64,000 nucleotides of DNA from Sabellastarte sp. h YS-2021 (taxonomy: Eukaryota > Annelida > Polychaeta > Sabellida > Sabellidae): NCBI GenBank assembly GCA_964017235.1, contig OZ024929.1, positions 164,161,609 to 164,225,608 of the forward strand, written 5' to 3'. Below, piece after piece: positions 10,775 through 22,293 of this stretch; the first letter of the stretch is position 1, and each line of letters starts with the position of its first letter. The notes below the pieces were generated by a model. It saw nothing but the letters and a program-made list of their open reading frames with translations. It ran no database searches and was not told the origin of the DNA. Both the position numbers and the translations under genes were made by a program.

Positions 10775-11946
10775 ATTATTGCTGTATTGCATTGTAACCT
10801 TTACAGCTAGAAAGATTTAAGTACTAAAAGTCATGTTTCCATCTTTTAATGTTGAATCCAAAACTTAGATTAATGCCTAAAGCTATGTTAATAAATCATA
10901 TTTGTAATACATTGATAATGTAATATTGAAAAAATAAGATGTTTTATTGACAATCCATATGGCAAATGTATGGATTATACAAGAGGTAGCAAGATGCATA
11001 GGTGCATCATAATGAACACCAATCTGAAGTTTGTATGTTACAATAAGTTAGATTTGAGATTTAGACAGTGTGCGTTAACCTATGACTAGTGATCTACAAA
11101 TATTGCAATCACTGCTTTATATTACAGTATCCAATATGTTAGGGTATACAAAAACTCACATTGATATCAGTGTCTTTTTTGCACAGAATGGGTTTAGTTC
11201 AGTCCAATCAGATTCATAAAATATAATTACTAATTAGTTGGGAGAGCAGATTAGCCGGGGCAGCAAAAAAATCTCGTGAATGTTGTGCCTTGGTGAGTTT
11301 AAAATGATGAAAGGATACACATCAGATGTGTGTAGTGAAATAGTTTGAGGAATGGAACTACATATTGACCATTTTACTTCTTTCAAATCTGTGTTAGTTT
11401 ACCACAATATTGCATTAAAATAATTATTGAATAAGGAAAGATAAATGCATTTTATCTTCCAAACTGTGTACAAGTATGTATGTTAAGACTAGAAACACGT
11501 TTACTTTGCAAGTGTTGTCACAATGCACACATATAGGTTTAAATTACACATAATTTGTAACTCCAACTATAATGTCATCATTTACATTTAGGTAATAACA
11601 GATTCTAGATAATACTACTATAGTAAAATATCTATGGAAACATTTGTACACATTTATGTGGAAATTACATTAAATATGAAAGTTTATTAACTATCTTGTG
11701 ATAATATTTGTTTATGTAACAGTCATTATGCATGAACTTGTTTTGTTTATGTATATATTGAAATATTACTGTTTACTGAAAATAATGAGCAACATATTCA
11801 AAATTACTATTTATCCAAATTACTGAGTAATGTTACCTAAAAACAGACATATGTAGCATTTCTTGAGGTAGTATTTTGATTATTAGTTCTATTAATAATA
11901 AATTACACATATATGATTACTGACTAATGTTGCTAATGTTTTCTAA
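10775..11946. other. Convergent intergenic region between RING and membrane-protein genes
   Basis: No gene seen. It contains a solo arm (see 11150-11190) of the inverted repeat that also sits between convergent genes at 25.35 kb. Confidence 0.45.
11150..11190 (+). repeat. Solo arm of the 25.35-kb inverted repeat
   Basis: The block AAAACTCACATTG-TATCAGTGTC-TTTTTTGCACAGAAT matches the left arm at 25350-25390 with few differences. The second arm is not found nearby. Confidence 0.7.
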
Positions 11947-12721
11947 TTACTTGTATCTTTTCCCAGAGCTTGTCCTACTCACTTCCTTCATTTCCATTTC
12001 AATCTCACATTCATTTGACTTGTTACTTTGAATTTTTTTGGATTCATCCTCATCAAAATTTTCATCACTAGATTCCGAGATTGAGATGTTGAAGGATGGA
12101 AAATGATCAGGAGTTGGTACGAATCTGTTTTGATAACTACCTGACTTAGACGAAAGTGAACCATTGTTAACATGCAAAGGGGTAGATAAATTCATCTGAC
12201 TGTGCCTCTCCTCGTTTGGATTTTTTTGAAGATCTTGAGGAGCTGTGTATCTGATCTGGAATTTTTGGAAATAATCTCAAATAATCTTCCACATTAACAT
12301 CAATAATTGAGGATGAACTCGAATCATCTTTATTTTCCTCCAATTGATTCACTACATCTTGGGCATTACGTTCAATACTGTAATCCCAAGCCAGTTCATT
12401 ATCAGAATCATAGTCAAGGTTGACAGAGCATCCAGAGTATCTAGCACCTTAACTGGAGTTTGATCCATCTTCATCATCAGTCAAAAGCATATAATTATCA
12501 ACCATTCTGATAATGTTCCTCAAACGAAATAACATAAAATGTCTGATATATCCTACACATAATCCTATAGATAAGACCAGAACTGGGAAAACGAACAGTG
12601 CATACAAAGGTCTTGATGTATCAGTCAATGATGATTCCACATGGTCTTCAGCTCTGGAATCTCCTGAATTCACCTCACTAGAGGGTTGATTCTTGGAATC
12701 CTCGCTCACAGTAGTTTTCAC
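11947..12721 (-). pseudogene. Single-pass membrane protein with long acidic Ser-rich tail, broken
   Basis: The start at 12721 gives a hydrophilic leader of about 38 residues, one strong membrane span (LYALFVFPVLVLSIGLCVGY), a basic stop-transfer stretch, and a Ser/Asp/Glu-rich tail. A TAA stop at about 12449 and a frameshift near 12180-12195 divide the frame into three pieces that continue sensibly to 11947. CTATTTATAG at 12750-12759 may be its TATA box, 30 bases upstream of the start. No family recognised. The layout (short outside, long phosphorylatable tail) suits a viral membrane or signalling accessory protein, which is inference. Confidence 0.45.
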
Positions 12722-12759
12722 TCAGACTCTTTAGTTTGTTAAACAAACCAGTGTTCTAT

Positions 12760-13543
12760 AAATAGCTCTCAGTCCTGCACAGCTTTAGTTGTGTTTACTG
12801 CAGGAAAATTATGTGTGTGTTTTATGCATAAGAAGAGTGCAGTAAAATTTAGTCTTCTTTTTTAAATCTTAAATTAAAAATTCTTAAGATTAATAAATTG
12901 CAAAACAAATAACATGTATTAAAAGAACAATATCTCATGCTTATGATGGTATAATTTTTGTTTAGTTATATACTTTAAAATTGTTTGTTTTTTCATACAT
13001 TCCAATGGTTCCATTAGAATAAACAAACTCAGAAAATGTACTGATATTTTGTAAAACCTTTCAAAGTTTTCTATTTATTTTAAAATGCTTGTGATTTTTT
13101 ATCATAATAATTTTTATATCATGAAAATCTGCAGATTCTGGGCTTTCCAACAGTATAAATCTTGTGTAGATACTCTTTTGTTTACTGACAAATTTTTCCA
13201 AGTGAATTCTGTATATTTTCGTACTTTTGAACATTTATGTGCATACTGACACATGCTCAAGGCACAACTACATTGTACAATCTTTTAAAATTTAACCCTA
13301 TGCATTCAAAACTTCAAGGATTTATATGTTTTTATTAATAATCATTTTTATTTCAACATAATAGAACAGAAAAAAGAAATCTTTAAAAATATTAAAACTT
13401 ATAAATGTACATGAAAAACTATCGAAATGTGACATATTGTCAAAACTGTTCATACACTTTCATTTTAAGCAGTTTGTCTGTTATCTTTCTTTCTTTTTCT
13501 ATTATTTTCAATTTGAAATTTTATATGTAGAATATGTCAGCAA
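12760..13543. other. AT-rich intergenic DNA, no gene seen
   Basis: Very AT-rich with no coherent frame. I see nothing specific. Confidence 0.5.
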
Positions 13544-13551
13544 CTTAATAC

Positions 13552-13951
13552 TAAGGCTGTGACGAGTGGTTAAAATCCATCCCAGTACCCAGATTGCACA
13601 AATTCGTCTCGCAGTTCGGTATTTGAGTGTTTTAGTATACACAAATTTTCCTCTCCATAAACAAAATGGTGGTTTCTCCAAACTATGTCTTAGAATTAAA
13701 ATAATGGTGAAAGTTAATCAAAACTTATTGTATTGTTATAAAATGAGGAGTATTATATAAAATTTCCCAATATACAAAGAATTCTGCCATTTTGCAGTGT
13801 TGTTATTCTTTGTCATCCTAAAAAACGTGATAAAGTGGGCGACAATATAATATATTATAGTACTTAACGACGATCAGGTGGACCAGAAAGCACTCGAGAT
13901 CTTCCGAAATCAACTCCACTCGCGAATACCAACCACCCAGTCGCAGCCTTA
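13552..13951. mobile_element. hAT-type MITE, 400 bp, 8-bp target duplication
   Basis: Inverted ends TAAGGCTGTGACGAGTGGTT and, reversed at the right, TAAGGCTGCGACTGGGTGGTT-like. Flanked by perfect 8-bp CTTAATAC at 13544-13551 and 13952-13959. An 8-bp duplication is diagnostic of hAT. No transposase inside. A source element would need matching ends; the hAT gene at 49.8 kb is one candidate. Confidence 0.88.
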
Positions 13952-14111
13952 CTTAATACTTTTGCTTAGATAATTGTTTGAACACTAAAAGATATCTCAC
14001 CAAAAAGAATTTATCCAAGAGAAAGTTGCCTCTAACAATGCATGTAATGTTTCTTCTGATACAGTTGTAACAGGGAAATATTCCTATACACAATTTAAAG
14101 TTGTAGAGTTA

Positions 14112-17100
14112 CTATTGTTTATCATAATGTTTTCGTTTTCTTGGTGTAGTTAGGAACTTTCTTAACTCTGGCCTGACAAGCGTGTGGTGTTCCTTCATCA
14201 CACAGTACAACTTTTTGCTGGGGTCAGCAATATGGTACATACACCTTGAAATCCTATTAAATTCCCTGTGTATACTCTCACCACCCTGTTCCCCATGCAT
14301 GGCCATTCCGAAGCCCCATCTCCTGATCCATGGGCTGATGTGATCTTCAAGAAAATGCTGCTTTGGTATCACAGAATCTGGAAATTTTCTCCGATAAAAC
14401 TTCAAATATTTATCAATAGCTACTTCAATGTTGTCTCTTTGTACCTCTGGTATGAAATTCATGCCAGCCACTTCTGTATGTATTTTCAAAAACAAAGTGT
14501 TCAGTTTGAAATACTTTGATGTAACTTCTTGTTCTCTCTTATATATTGCAGCATTTGATGATAATTCACAAATTTTCTCAAGAAGACTAGCTTCAAGGTC
14601 ATTTTGCACATTTTGTTGGATATATTTCGAACAGTGGTTACCAACAAAAGAACGAGAATGATAGGCTTGCTGTACAATCTTGTGATATCTCAGGGTAGTT
14701 TGAGCCTGTTGAACCAAGGGTCCATTGTATAGTTCCAAAACTGGTTTACCATTTGAAACTTCTTTCCGTGCTAACTTTACTTTCTGCTCTAGGACCCTCT
14801 TTTCTGTCTCTGTTAATGAGTCATCATCAGATAACTGATATTCTAGAAACCCAAGCTTTGCTAGTAATTTCTGATAGTTTTTTATGTTTTGAATGTATGT
14901 ATACAATGGTGAATTATCTGGGACTAGTGTAGTGACAACAGAAGGGTCATTTGCTAATGCCAAGTCAAGTTCATGTAAATCATTTTCAAATAAGTCATGG
15001 TGTTTTTTCACAATTCCCAAGAGAATGTGCAAGTATGGAGGAGAGACATGAGAAATGTGAATGTCTAACAATGGCTTATGTATGACATTATTGTATGATG
15101 ACGCCAACTTTAGCTGTGATCCTGCAGCTTCAAAGTTTTCATGATCTCTCTTAATTTTTGACAGAGTCCTTCGTGCACACTGGCCCCTATTTTCAAAAGC
15201 CACTTGCAAGTCACTTTTCTTGATGAGACACCAGAGACAAGGGTGGGTACCATTTTGCCCAGACAGACCAAACAAGGAGCACAAAAAGGCATAGTCACCG
15301 AACAGAAATACTTTGATAGTTTTACCATTCCACTGTGTGTTTTGAAGGGTGTTCAGCTGCTCTGTATGAAGATTTGTTAATTGCTCCAAGTTGTGATGGT
15401 AATCCTTTGCAGTGGTGCATGAAAATACAACTGTATTCTCTTTTGCATTGGGACATCCAAATTTCATCTTTGGGCATCCCTTCATGCCAAATCAATTTAT
15501 TACCTTCTTGGTATTCATTAAGAAGTTCACAGGCAAATTTGGTAAGATTTTCAACAAAAACAACTGGTGCCTTGAAATTAGTAAACTTATTTTTTTTTGT
15601 CTTTACTCTCATTTTTTTCAACTGCAGAAATTTTATCTTCTTTTAGATTTCCAGCCAACATTTTGTTTCTTTCTTGTCTTTCTTTAGCTTCACCTTCGAA
15701 AGTAAGCCCCACCTCTTTCCTTAAAATGCGTTTTTGCAGGCGGTGTTGAGTCCAAGAAAGACCAAGTGAGGTCTTTATAGCTAAGGCCACTCTTTTGGTC
15801 ATAAAATTTCTTGATTGAATGCCAGCCTTTCCGCATACATTTACTTTGGCTTTATGTCCAAGAAGCTTTAATTCTGATGATTGTTGAGTGTGGTGTGCTT
15901 CACTTCCCATGCCAGCAATGAAATCCCTAACTCCTGAAAGTTGTTTTGCCCTCTTTCTTTTTAGTGGAGAAGGTGCCAAGTTGCTCTTTTTTCTTGCCTT
16001 TATAACCTTTCGCAAATAAATAGGCTGCCCTCTTGTCTTGCAAGTGATTGTTGATTTATCTTGGGCAAAATGTAACTTTCTCTTAGTCAGATGAGTATGT
16101 ACTTGCTCTTCAGTTTTATTAAGAGGGGAGGACAAGGACCGCTGAAGGGTTGCTGATAAATTTCCATCACTATGTGTTACATTTTGGGCAAGAATTGGAG
16201 AAGTTTGAATTTCCATATCAGTTTTAGATCTTGAAATGGCAGATGTTGATGCTTTTTTTTTGGTGTACTTGTCACAAGGTCCAAACTGCACTGGCTTGGA
16301 AATTCATGTGGCAAATCACTTTGGCAAAAATGGAGTGTGAAAGTACACAAAGGGCCAACCTTTTGGCACTTAATACACTGTACATCGAGGTATGCGAGTT
16401 GTTGCTGAAATCTCTCTTCTGCAACTTTAATGTCAGTAAAATGAATAATGCTTTGACACTCTGGACACATAATATAATCTGTTTGTTCGCATTGGAAAGC
16501 TTGTGAGAGACACTGTGAACAAAAGTAATGATTGCAGAGGGTTCTAACTGACTGTTTTGAGAAAATATCCAAACAAATTTTACAAATGAATGTTTCTTTC
16601 TGTGCTTCAGAGATCCCATAAATTTCAAAATCTGATACATGATGAACTGGTGTGTCACTGAATAGGTGGGAAAAAATATTAACAGCTTCATTATCCCAAG
16701 TATTTTGTTCTTTTTGACAGGGACGGCCAGTCTTTGTAGCGGTTTTTCTTCCAGGCTTTTTTGTTCATTATAAATTTGACAGACCTTACAGCCAATTCTT
16801 CTATGAGGTTGGAATATTTTTGTGACTTTGTCTGCCATTTCCTTTTTACCTTTAAAAACAGATGTATCCATTTTTGGGCTTTCAGATTTCACGTTTGCAT
16901 GTTTCATTGTAATGTAACACTTTGAGCACATTTTCATTGGGAATAAATTTTCATTTTCATTTGCAACATCAATTCCATAAAAGATGTAAATTTCATCCTG
17001 ATTGTTTTTACACATAACTGGGGAAATTTTTTTTCTTATTTGAGCAAATGTTTGAGCCCTTTGTCCACATATTCTACACATGTTACTTAAACAACTATTA

Positions 17101-17186
17101 TGATACTCTAATGAATACATTGTTATTTTTAGATGTTTTATACAGTGGTCCAATCTAAATAATATTCTGATTATCACAACTAACAA
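14112..17186 (-). pseudogene. Transposon protein with RAG1-like N-terminal RING region and transposase-like core
   Basis: Reading 17186 to 14112, a chain of overlapping frames joined by frameshifts. First an N-terminal zinc region (CRICGQRAQ ... MKMCSKCY, about 17080-16905) and GCKVCQIYN (about 16795). Then a full C3HC4 RING (CKICLDIF, CNHYFCSQC, CPEC; about 16590-16455) and a following zinc motif (CIKC). After a basic Lys-rich linker comes a long core (15485-14112, 457 codons open) with GDYAFLCSLFGLSGQNGTH, PCLWC, HILLGI and the C-terminal GEQGGESIHREFN. The zinc/RING order is that of RAG1. The core resembles the DDE-type RAG1/Transib layout (C-x2-C between acidic blocks, Glu near the end). 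Best fit is an N-RAG-TP-like element of the kind described in the sea hare Aplysia. I found no terminal repeats. Confidence 0.7.
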
Positions 17187-18007
17187 TGAAACTACACAGA
17201 TTTGTGTAAAAAACTAGTATCTAGAGTCAAAGTACACTGTTTTAAAACTGTATTTTGTACAAGAAAACAAAAGAGTATTAGAGAATGACTCATATCTATT
17301 TAAAACTTATTATCTGTGGAATATACTGGTACCAATTATAAGGCCCTATAAAATCACACCATGTGTACATCATTCCATGAAAAAGGTGTCTAACACTCCA
17401 AAATAGAAAAAAATAAGAAAACAAAAAAAAACAGCATCAAGGAATGGAATGTTGATAACTGTACTTGCTTCTAAAAAAGTTTTATTGTTGAAATTAAACC
17501 ATTAGAAAGAAGAAAAGACAATCTTTACATACATATAATTTTCATAAAAATATATAGATTTTATATATTTTTAAATTCAAATTTAAAACTGTGATCTTAT
17601 TTTTTTACACACTCCTCTCATGAGAAACAGCACACAGTTCTTTGTGTTTGATAAACACTGTGGTTTGTTTATCCCACACAAGTTCATGCAGTGAAAGTGC
17701 TTCTGCAGCAAATCCCCCACATAAACTAAAAGTGTTAAAATGAGGTATTTAAAACTACTGTACGCTGTGCACTGCAAAAAAATAAAAAAATTGATAATAG
17801 AATACCAATTTCAGTTCAGTCCTGAAAAAAAAACATTCATGAGGATTAGACATGTAGATTTATATGAAATATAAGTAAAGCATTAAGAATCCGTATTCAC
17901 CTGCAATACAGCCACGAACTTCAATTTTCAGATTCTTTGATTCCACATAACACTCTACCCTACACGCTCAATTGACAATTTCCACAGATGGAAATGTTTT
18001 GGTTATT
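17187..18007. other. Intergenic DNA with one doubtful small ORF
   Basis: A 64-codon minus-strand frame at 17777-17583 has a hydrophobic start and six cysteines and could be a secreted peptide. I see no motif and no clear promoter, so it is not called. The rest is AT-rich and featureless. Confidence 0.3.
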
Positions 18008-18223
18008 CTATTCAAACAAATTCACAAAAGGAATAATGCAGGAATAATAGTTCACTATTATACTATCAGTATTATGGTAATAGTCAAAGTCCCGAATTTC
18101 TGATATTCCGTGTACTGATGTCTGAAAGTCTGTATCCCAACATTCTACACACAGTGAATAACTCACAAACGCAATGTAAACAAAAGAAATGACTAGAAGT
18201 ATATTTTTTAACATTTTTATCAT
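18008..18223 (-). CDS. Short protein with signal peptide, 71 residues
   Basis: The frame from 18223 begins with two Met (MIKMLKN) and a clean signal-peptide-like core (ILLVISFVYIAFVSYSL), followed by CVECW and a mixed ectodomain. A TTTTATAGAG box lies about 30 bases upstream of the start. It may be the truncated 5' end of a paralogue of the adjacent LRR-type membrane gene. Not recognised as a known family. Confidence 0.35.
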   Translation of the reverse strand: MIKMLKNILLVISFVYIAFVSYSLCVECWDTDFQTSVHGISEIRDFDYYHNTDSIIVNYYSCIIPFVNLFE

Positions 18224-18702
18224 ATAACAGTCTACTCTATAAAAAAATCAAAATATAAATCGCTGCTATCAATGACACTAAGGAGAAAAACACTAAAAAG
18301 TAGAACTCCTTTGCGACAGTAAAGTTGATGAAATATTATGCGTCATATTCTGACGTATTAATGCAAAATGACGTCACAGTATCTGATATGTGATGTCACA
18401 TTACAAAGGAATGACTATGATGATACAAGGAATACCATAACTGAAAGCTTTGGATAAATTACATCACCCTAAAATTGAATGAAAAAATAAACAAATAACC
18501 ACATGATCACAGTATATAAGATTTACCTATATTAGAGAGGATATGAGAATCTAAATCGTCCATCCTGTGCACAGAGAATTGGTCGTTGATAGATAAGCTG
18601 CAAACCAAGATAATGACATTTTTACATGTATTAAAAAATTACTTGAAAATAATAATCGATTTTCGTATGCGATTAAAATAATATTTTACAAGATATAATA
18701 AC
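18224..18702. other. Intergenic, contains a CRE-like palindrome
   Basis: TGACGTCA at 18369-18376, with related TGACGTATT and TGATGTCAC nearby. No gene seen; whether it works as a promoter element is unknown. Confidence 0.35.
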
Positions 18703-19724
18703 TCATTGTGAAAAATCGACAGAAGATTCCTTCATCCCTAGATTTTCAGATAAAGCCAGCATGGTGTTATCAGAATCTGTTATCTGTCCTCTTCCTCTTT
18801 GTTTCCTTTTACAGATAATGATTGCTATAATTCTAAACAGAATTACTGTGAGGCATACTGCAACACTGATTATAAGGGGCCACGGTGGCAGAGTGGTAAC
18901 ACTCTCGCCTCCCACCTCTGAGGCCGGGGTTCGATCCCCGTCATGGCCGTAAGTGGGAAAGCTGGTAGTTGCTTGCCGTTGGTCGGCAGTTTACAGTGCA
19001 GAACCCTAGCAAACTATATGTACTGGTTTCCTCTGCCCTTCCAACTACCCGTCGTGATATGACCTGTACAGTGTTGAAAGCGACATAAAACCCCAAATAA
19101 ATAAAGCAACACTGATTATCCACAAAAGTTTATGCGACTTGCTTTTTACAAATGCAGATTTTATTTCATTTCTACCAAAATCCCTTCCTGAAGTTGAGAA
19201 TTCAAACCTAGAGGGAGTATTTGAATGCATTTAAATAAAAAATTTCCTTAGAAGAAACAGGAATGAATCTTGAAATCTGAATTGGAAGAACTGTGGTAGA
19301 TTTTTCATACATCTCAGTAGATATTTCTTCATATCTTTCAGTAAGACTCTCAGATGCTATTGAAAATTCCTGAATTTGAAATCTGTTTGTTGTTGAAATC
19401 TTGGAACACATATTAGTCTTGAGATATATATGCTTTGGTAAGTTTTTGACCCATTCGCAATCGAAATATTGCATATTCATCAAAGTAAGATACCTTAAAT
19501 TAGGTAATTTTTTTAATATGTCCACCAGATTTATTATTTGAACATTATCCATGTACAACATTGAAACAGTGGCTCTAAATTTGAAACGTGGAGCTGTAAT
19601 ATCAATACATGTTATCATATCATCAGCACAAGAGCATTCTCCATAATCGCAACTGTATCCTAAAACTTTTTCTGAGTTTAGAAAATATAAAATAAAATAA
19701 GAAGCAAATTCTTATAATCTCCAT
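18703..19724 (-). pseudogene. LRR-type single-pass membrane protein, SINE-interrupted
   Basis: The start at 19724 gives a hydrophobic signal-like leader. After a frameshift a Cys-rich LRR N-cap follows (CDYGECSCADD...TC), then about two leucine-rich repeats (LPNLRYLTLMN at about 19485), a Ser/Thr/Glu-rich stalk, another frameshift near 19215, and a membrane span with a KRKQRGRG stop-transfer and short tail ending at 18703. A SINE inserted inside the membrane-span codons, duplicating 14 bp (18860-18873 and 19106-19119). Surface LRR proteins mediate binding to ligands or cells. As part of the virus-like element it could act in attachment or as a receptor decoy, but that is inference; a host gene copy is possible. 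It diverges from the ATPase gene. Confidence 0.5.
18874..19105 (+). mobile_element. tRNA-derived SINE (family 1), 14-bp target duplication
   Basis: Starts AAGGGGCCACGGTGGCAGAG with A-box TGGCAGAGTGG and B-box GGTTCGATCCCC, has a 150-bp body, and ends ACCCCAAATAAATAAA. GCAACACTGATTAT flanks it on both sides. A second copy lies at 48200-48448. Confidence 0.92.
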
Positions 19725-19796
19725 ATTTATTTCAATTTCAATTCAATAAGACATAAAATAAGTGAGAAAACCTCGAACACCTCACTGGACAAAGAG

Positions 19797-19805
19797 ATAT
19801 AAAAG
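19797..19805 (+). promoter_or_regulatory. TATA box for the packaging ATPase gene
   Basis: ATATAAAAG with a GC-containing downstream stretch. It sits about 60 bases before the first ATG of the ATPase, in the divergent gap with the LRR gene. Confidence 0.5.
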
Positions 19806-19857
19806 AGGCGAGACAATGCAGTGAGGTAGCATATACTGGCTAGGTTTCAAACACTGT

Positions 19858-20595
19858 GTGAATTATCTCTTCTCATTTGACTTATTGCATGTGATTGAAA
19901 ACAGAGGATTCTTGGCTGTTATCTCTGGACTGCAAATGCTTAACACCTTCTACACTGCCAAGTTACAGAGGTTTATGGATCCATTTTTATTGGAAAATCC
20001 ATTCACTTCTATAATGTGTGGTCCAACGGGATCCGGTAAATCTACCTTTGTTTTGAAGCTGTTGAATAATATCATGCGATGTTTTCACAAAATATTAAGA
20101 AAATTTATTATTTTTATAACAACTGGCAGAAAAAGTTTGAGGAAGAGATCACTAATGATATAGAATACAGGCAATGTCTGCCCTACAGAACAGGATTTTA
20201 AGTCTTACCCTAATGAAGACCAGTGCGTAGTAGTGATAGATGATATGCAGGTTTCAGCACTAAACAACATATTTATTGCAAATCTTTTTAATTGAGAATC
20301 GCATCATAGGAACATTAGTGTAATTCTAATTTTGCAAAATTTATTTCATCAGGGAAAATATTGTCGAGATATATCTTTAAATACTCATTATTTCATTTTA
20401 TTTAAAAATCCTAGAGATATTCAACAAATTAAATTACTGGGAAGACAATTAGGTAAAAAATTATTAAATGTTTACTTAGATGCAACTGAGGATCCTTTTG
20501 GTTACCTATTGATCGATTTATCACCTGGGAAAAAAGATAGTTACATGCTGAGAAGTCGCATATTTCCTGCTGAACATACGATTATATATAAATAG
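19858..20595 (+). pseudogene. Polinton packaging ATPase (FtsK/HerA, A32-like), broken
   Basis: P-loop ATPase that pumps DNA into the capsid. Walker A GPTGSGKS is at 20020-20043. Walker B VVVIDDMQ is at about 20227-20250, followed by the block with ILILQNLFHQGK. A TAG at 20161, a frameshift, and a TGA near 20292 break the frame; the last piece is open to 20595. ATG 19975 just upstream of PFLLENPFTSI is the likelier native start; 19858 gives an unusual extension. It is the first gene of the plus-strand core block. Confidence 0.85.
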
Positions 20596-20619
20596 GAAAA
20601 ACATTTTTTGATTTTCTGT

Positions 20620-20628
20620 GTATATAAA
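20620..20628 (+). promoter_or_regulatory. TATA box for the small basic gene
   Basis: GTATATAAA lies about 30 bases before the ATG at 20657, so the 5' leader would be only a few bases long. Confidence 0.45.
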
Positions 20629-20656
20629 GATCTATGAGCTATCTTTATATTTTAAA

Positions 20657-20961
20657 ATGTCTAGGAATCTCAAACACTCTAAACATTTCATTCTACTGTT
20701 ATTGGAGAATAATTTAGTCCTAAATAAACATATACTGATTCATACCATTCCATCTCAGTTGAAAGCAGTGGCGGAAATTTTTTATAATGTATTCAAACTT
20801 CCTTTAACTAAGAAAAAAAAGAAAAATTCTTAAGTTACCTAAAAATATTGAAAAAATATATAAAGTCTGAGGAAAGAGGGAGGAGGAGTATAGCAAGAAA
20901 ACACTTTGAAAGAATAACCAATCTGCTTGTATCAATTAAGTATTACACAAAATTTTTTTAG
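20657..20961 (+). pseudogene. Small basic Polinton protein, frameshifted
   Basis: Begins MSRNLKHSKHFILLLL, continues PSQLKAVAEIFYNVFKLPL and a Lys run, then after a frameshift at the A-rich stretch near 20815-20850 a second basic half (SEERGRRSIARKHFERI) ends at the TAG 20959-20961. Its size, Leu-rich first half and basic second half match a small conserved protein found between ATPase and integrase in many invertebrate Polintons. Its function is not established; DNA condensation or a minor virion role is a guess. One base separates its stop from the integrase ATG (20963). Confidence 0.55.
20858..20865 (+). promoter_or_regulatory. TATA box for the integrase gene
   Basis: TATATAAA lies about 100 bases before the integrase ATG, inside the end of the preceding gene. 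Such overlap is typical of compact viral genomes. Confidence 0.35.
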
Positions 20962-20962
20962 A

Positions 20963-22236
20963 ATGAATAAGTATGTATTTATACCACATGAACAATATGA
21001 ACAAAAATCAGAAAAAATGGAAGAAAAATCCAAAAAGGGAGTGGAGCAAATGAATGGATTCAAAAATGGACCAAAAATTTTTAATCCTGCAGAAGAAATT
21101 GATACATATCTTCATAACCTTTATTATGACATTAGGAGTCCAGTAGCTTACAGCAGTCACACTAAGTTATATCCACATATTAAAAGGGAGGGAAAATACC
21201 ACATAACCCCTAGGTATTTGAAGAAGTGGTTAAGTAAACAGGAAACTTATACAACTTTTTGCCCAGCTCGAAGCACTTTTTGAAGACCTAAAGTCTTAGT
21301 TTTTACAAGAAATTATCAATGGGACAGTGATACTGCTCACATGGTGAAATATAAGTCAGACAACAATGAATACGCTTACTTTGTAGTATTCATAGATATA
21401 TTTACTCGATACTTGTACACAGCACCATTAAAAACTTTAAGAGGTGAGGAAATGGTAATCGTATTTCAAAGAATAATTAGAGAAATAGATGAGAAACATG
21501 AAATTCTAAGAACTGATCAAGGAAGTGAATATAAGAACCGACTTTTTAATAGGTTATTAAGTGAAAATAAAATAAAATATTTGTACACATACTATGAAAC
21601 CAAAGCTAATTATGCTGAAGTTATTATAACTATTAAAAACAAAATAATGAAATATTTAAGTGAAAAAGAGACCTTAAGATGAATTGACATTCTGTCTGAC
21701 TTAACCTATGGTTACAATAATTCTATCCATAGATCAATTAAAATGAGTCCAAAAGATGCAAAATCGAAGAATCAGTATTTGCTTCGGAAATCCCAATATG
21801 ATAATCTGAACTACCCTAAAAGTTTCTTTAGCTTCAAAAAACAATATAAAAATCTGAAACTGTTGCAAACCTTAAATAACAAAAAATTTAAGTTCAATAT
21901 ATCAGACAGGGTTAAGATAAGTCATCTTAAAAGGATGTTCGATGAAGAATATACTGAGAAATTGTCTGGCGAAATGTTTACTATAATTAATCGTAAATTA
22001 AATCCAAATATTCCAATGTATGAGTTAAAAGATTACAATAATGAGGTAATTCAGGGTTACTTTTATGAACCTGAATTGCAATTAGCATACATTGATAGTG
22101 ATATTTTGTATAAATTGAAGAAATTCTTAAAAAAAGAAAGAAAAATGGTGGAGAGGTAGAGATATTAGTGAAATGGAAGGGATGGCCTACAAAGTTCAAT
22201 TCATGGATTCCAGAAAAAGAGGTGGAAAATATATAG
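20963..22236 (+). pseudogene. Polinton integrase (DDE, retrovirus-like) with C-terminal chromodomain, broken
   Basis: Inserts the element into chromosomal DNA. An N-terminal region (about 20963-21280) ends at a stop. The catalytic core follows: the first Asp in SDTAHM (about 21325), the second in RTDQGSEY (about 21515), and Glu in YAEVII (about 21615). Another stop falls at about 21680, then IHRSIKMSPKDA and the SH3-like block (VKISHLKRMF...LSGEMFTI) to 22159. In the next frame a chromodomain (VKWKGWPTKFNSWIPE, about 22165-22230) closes the gene at TAG 22234-22236. All three acidic residues remain. Chromodomain integrases target modified histones. Two stops and one frameshift mark it as inactive. 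Confidence 0.88.
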
Positions 22237-22246
22237 AACATAAAAA

Positions 22247-22256
22247 TATATATAAA
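22247..22256 (+). promoter_or_regulatory. TATA box for the penton-like gene
   Basis: TATATAAAAC lies 40 bases before the ATG at 22294. Confidence 0.5.
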
Positions 22257-22293
22257 ACATTTCATAATTTAAGATTTTTGACTTGAGACAAAA

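Noticed and set aside
18874..19105. Possible tRNA genes (A and B boxes at the SINE copies)
   Set aside because: Long 3' bodies, A-rich tails and target duplications show they are SINEs; no cloverleaf with an anticodon is needed to explain them.
20963..22236. A Ty3/Gypsy retrotransposon integrase
   Set aside because: No reverse transcriptase, RNase H, gag or LTR nearby; the neighbours are Polinton ATPase, capsid and protease genes.
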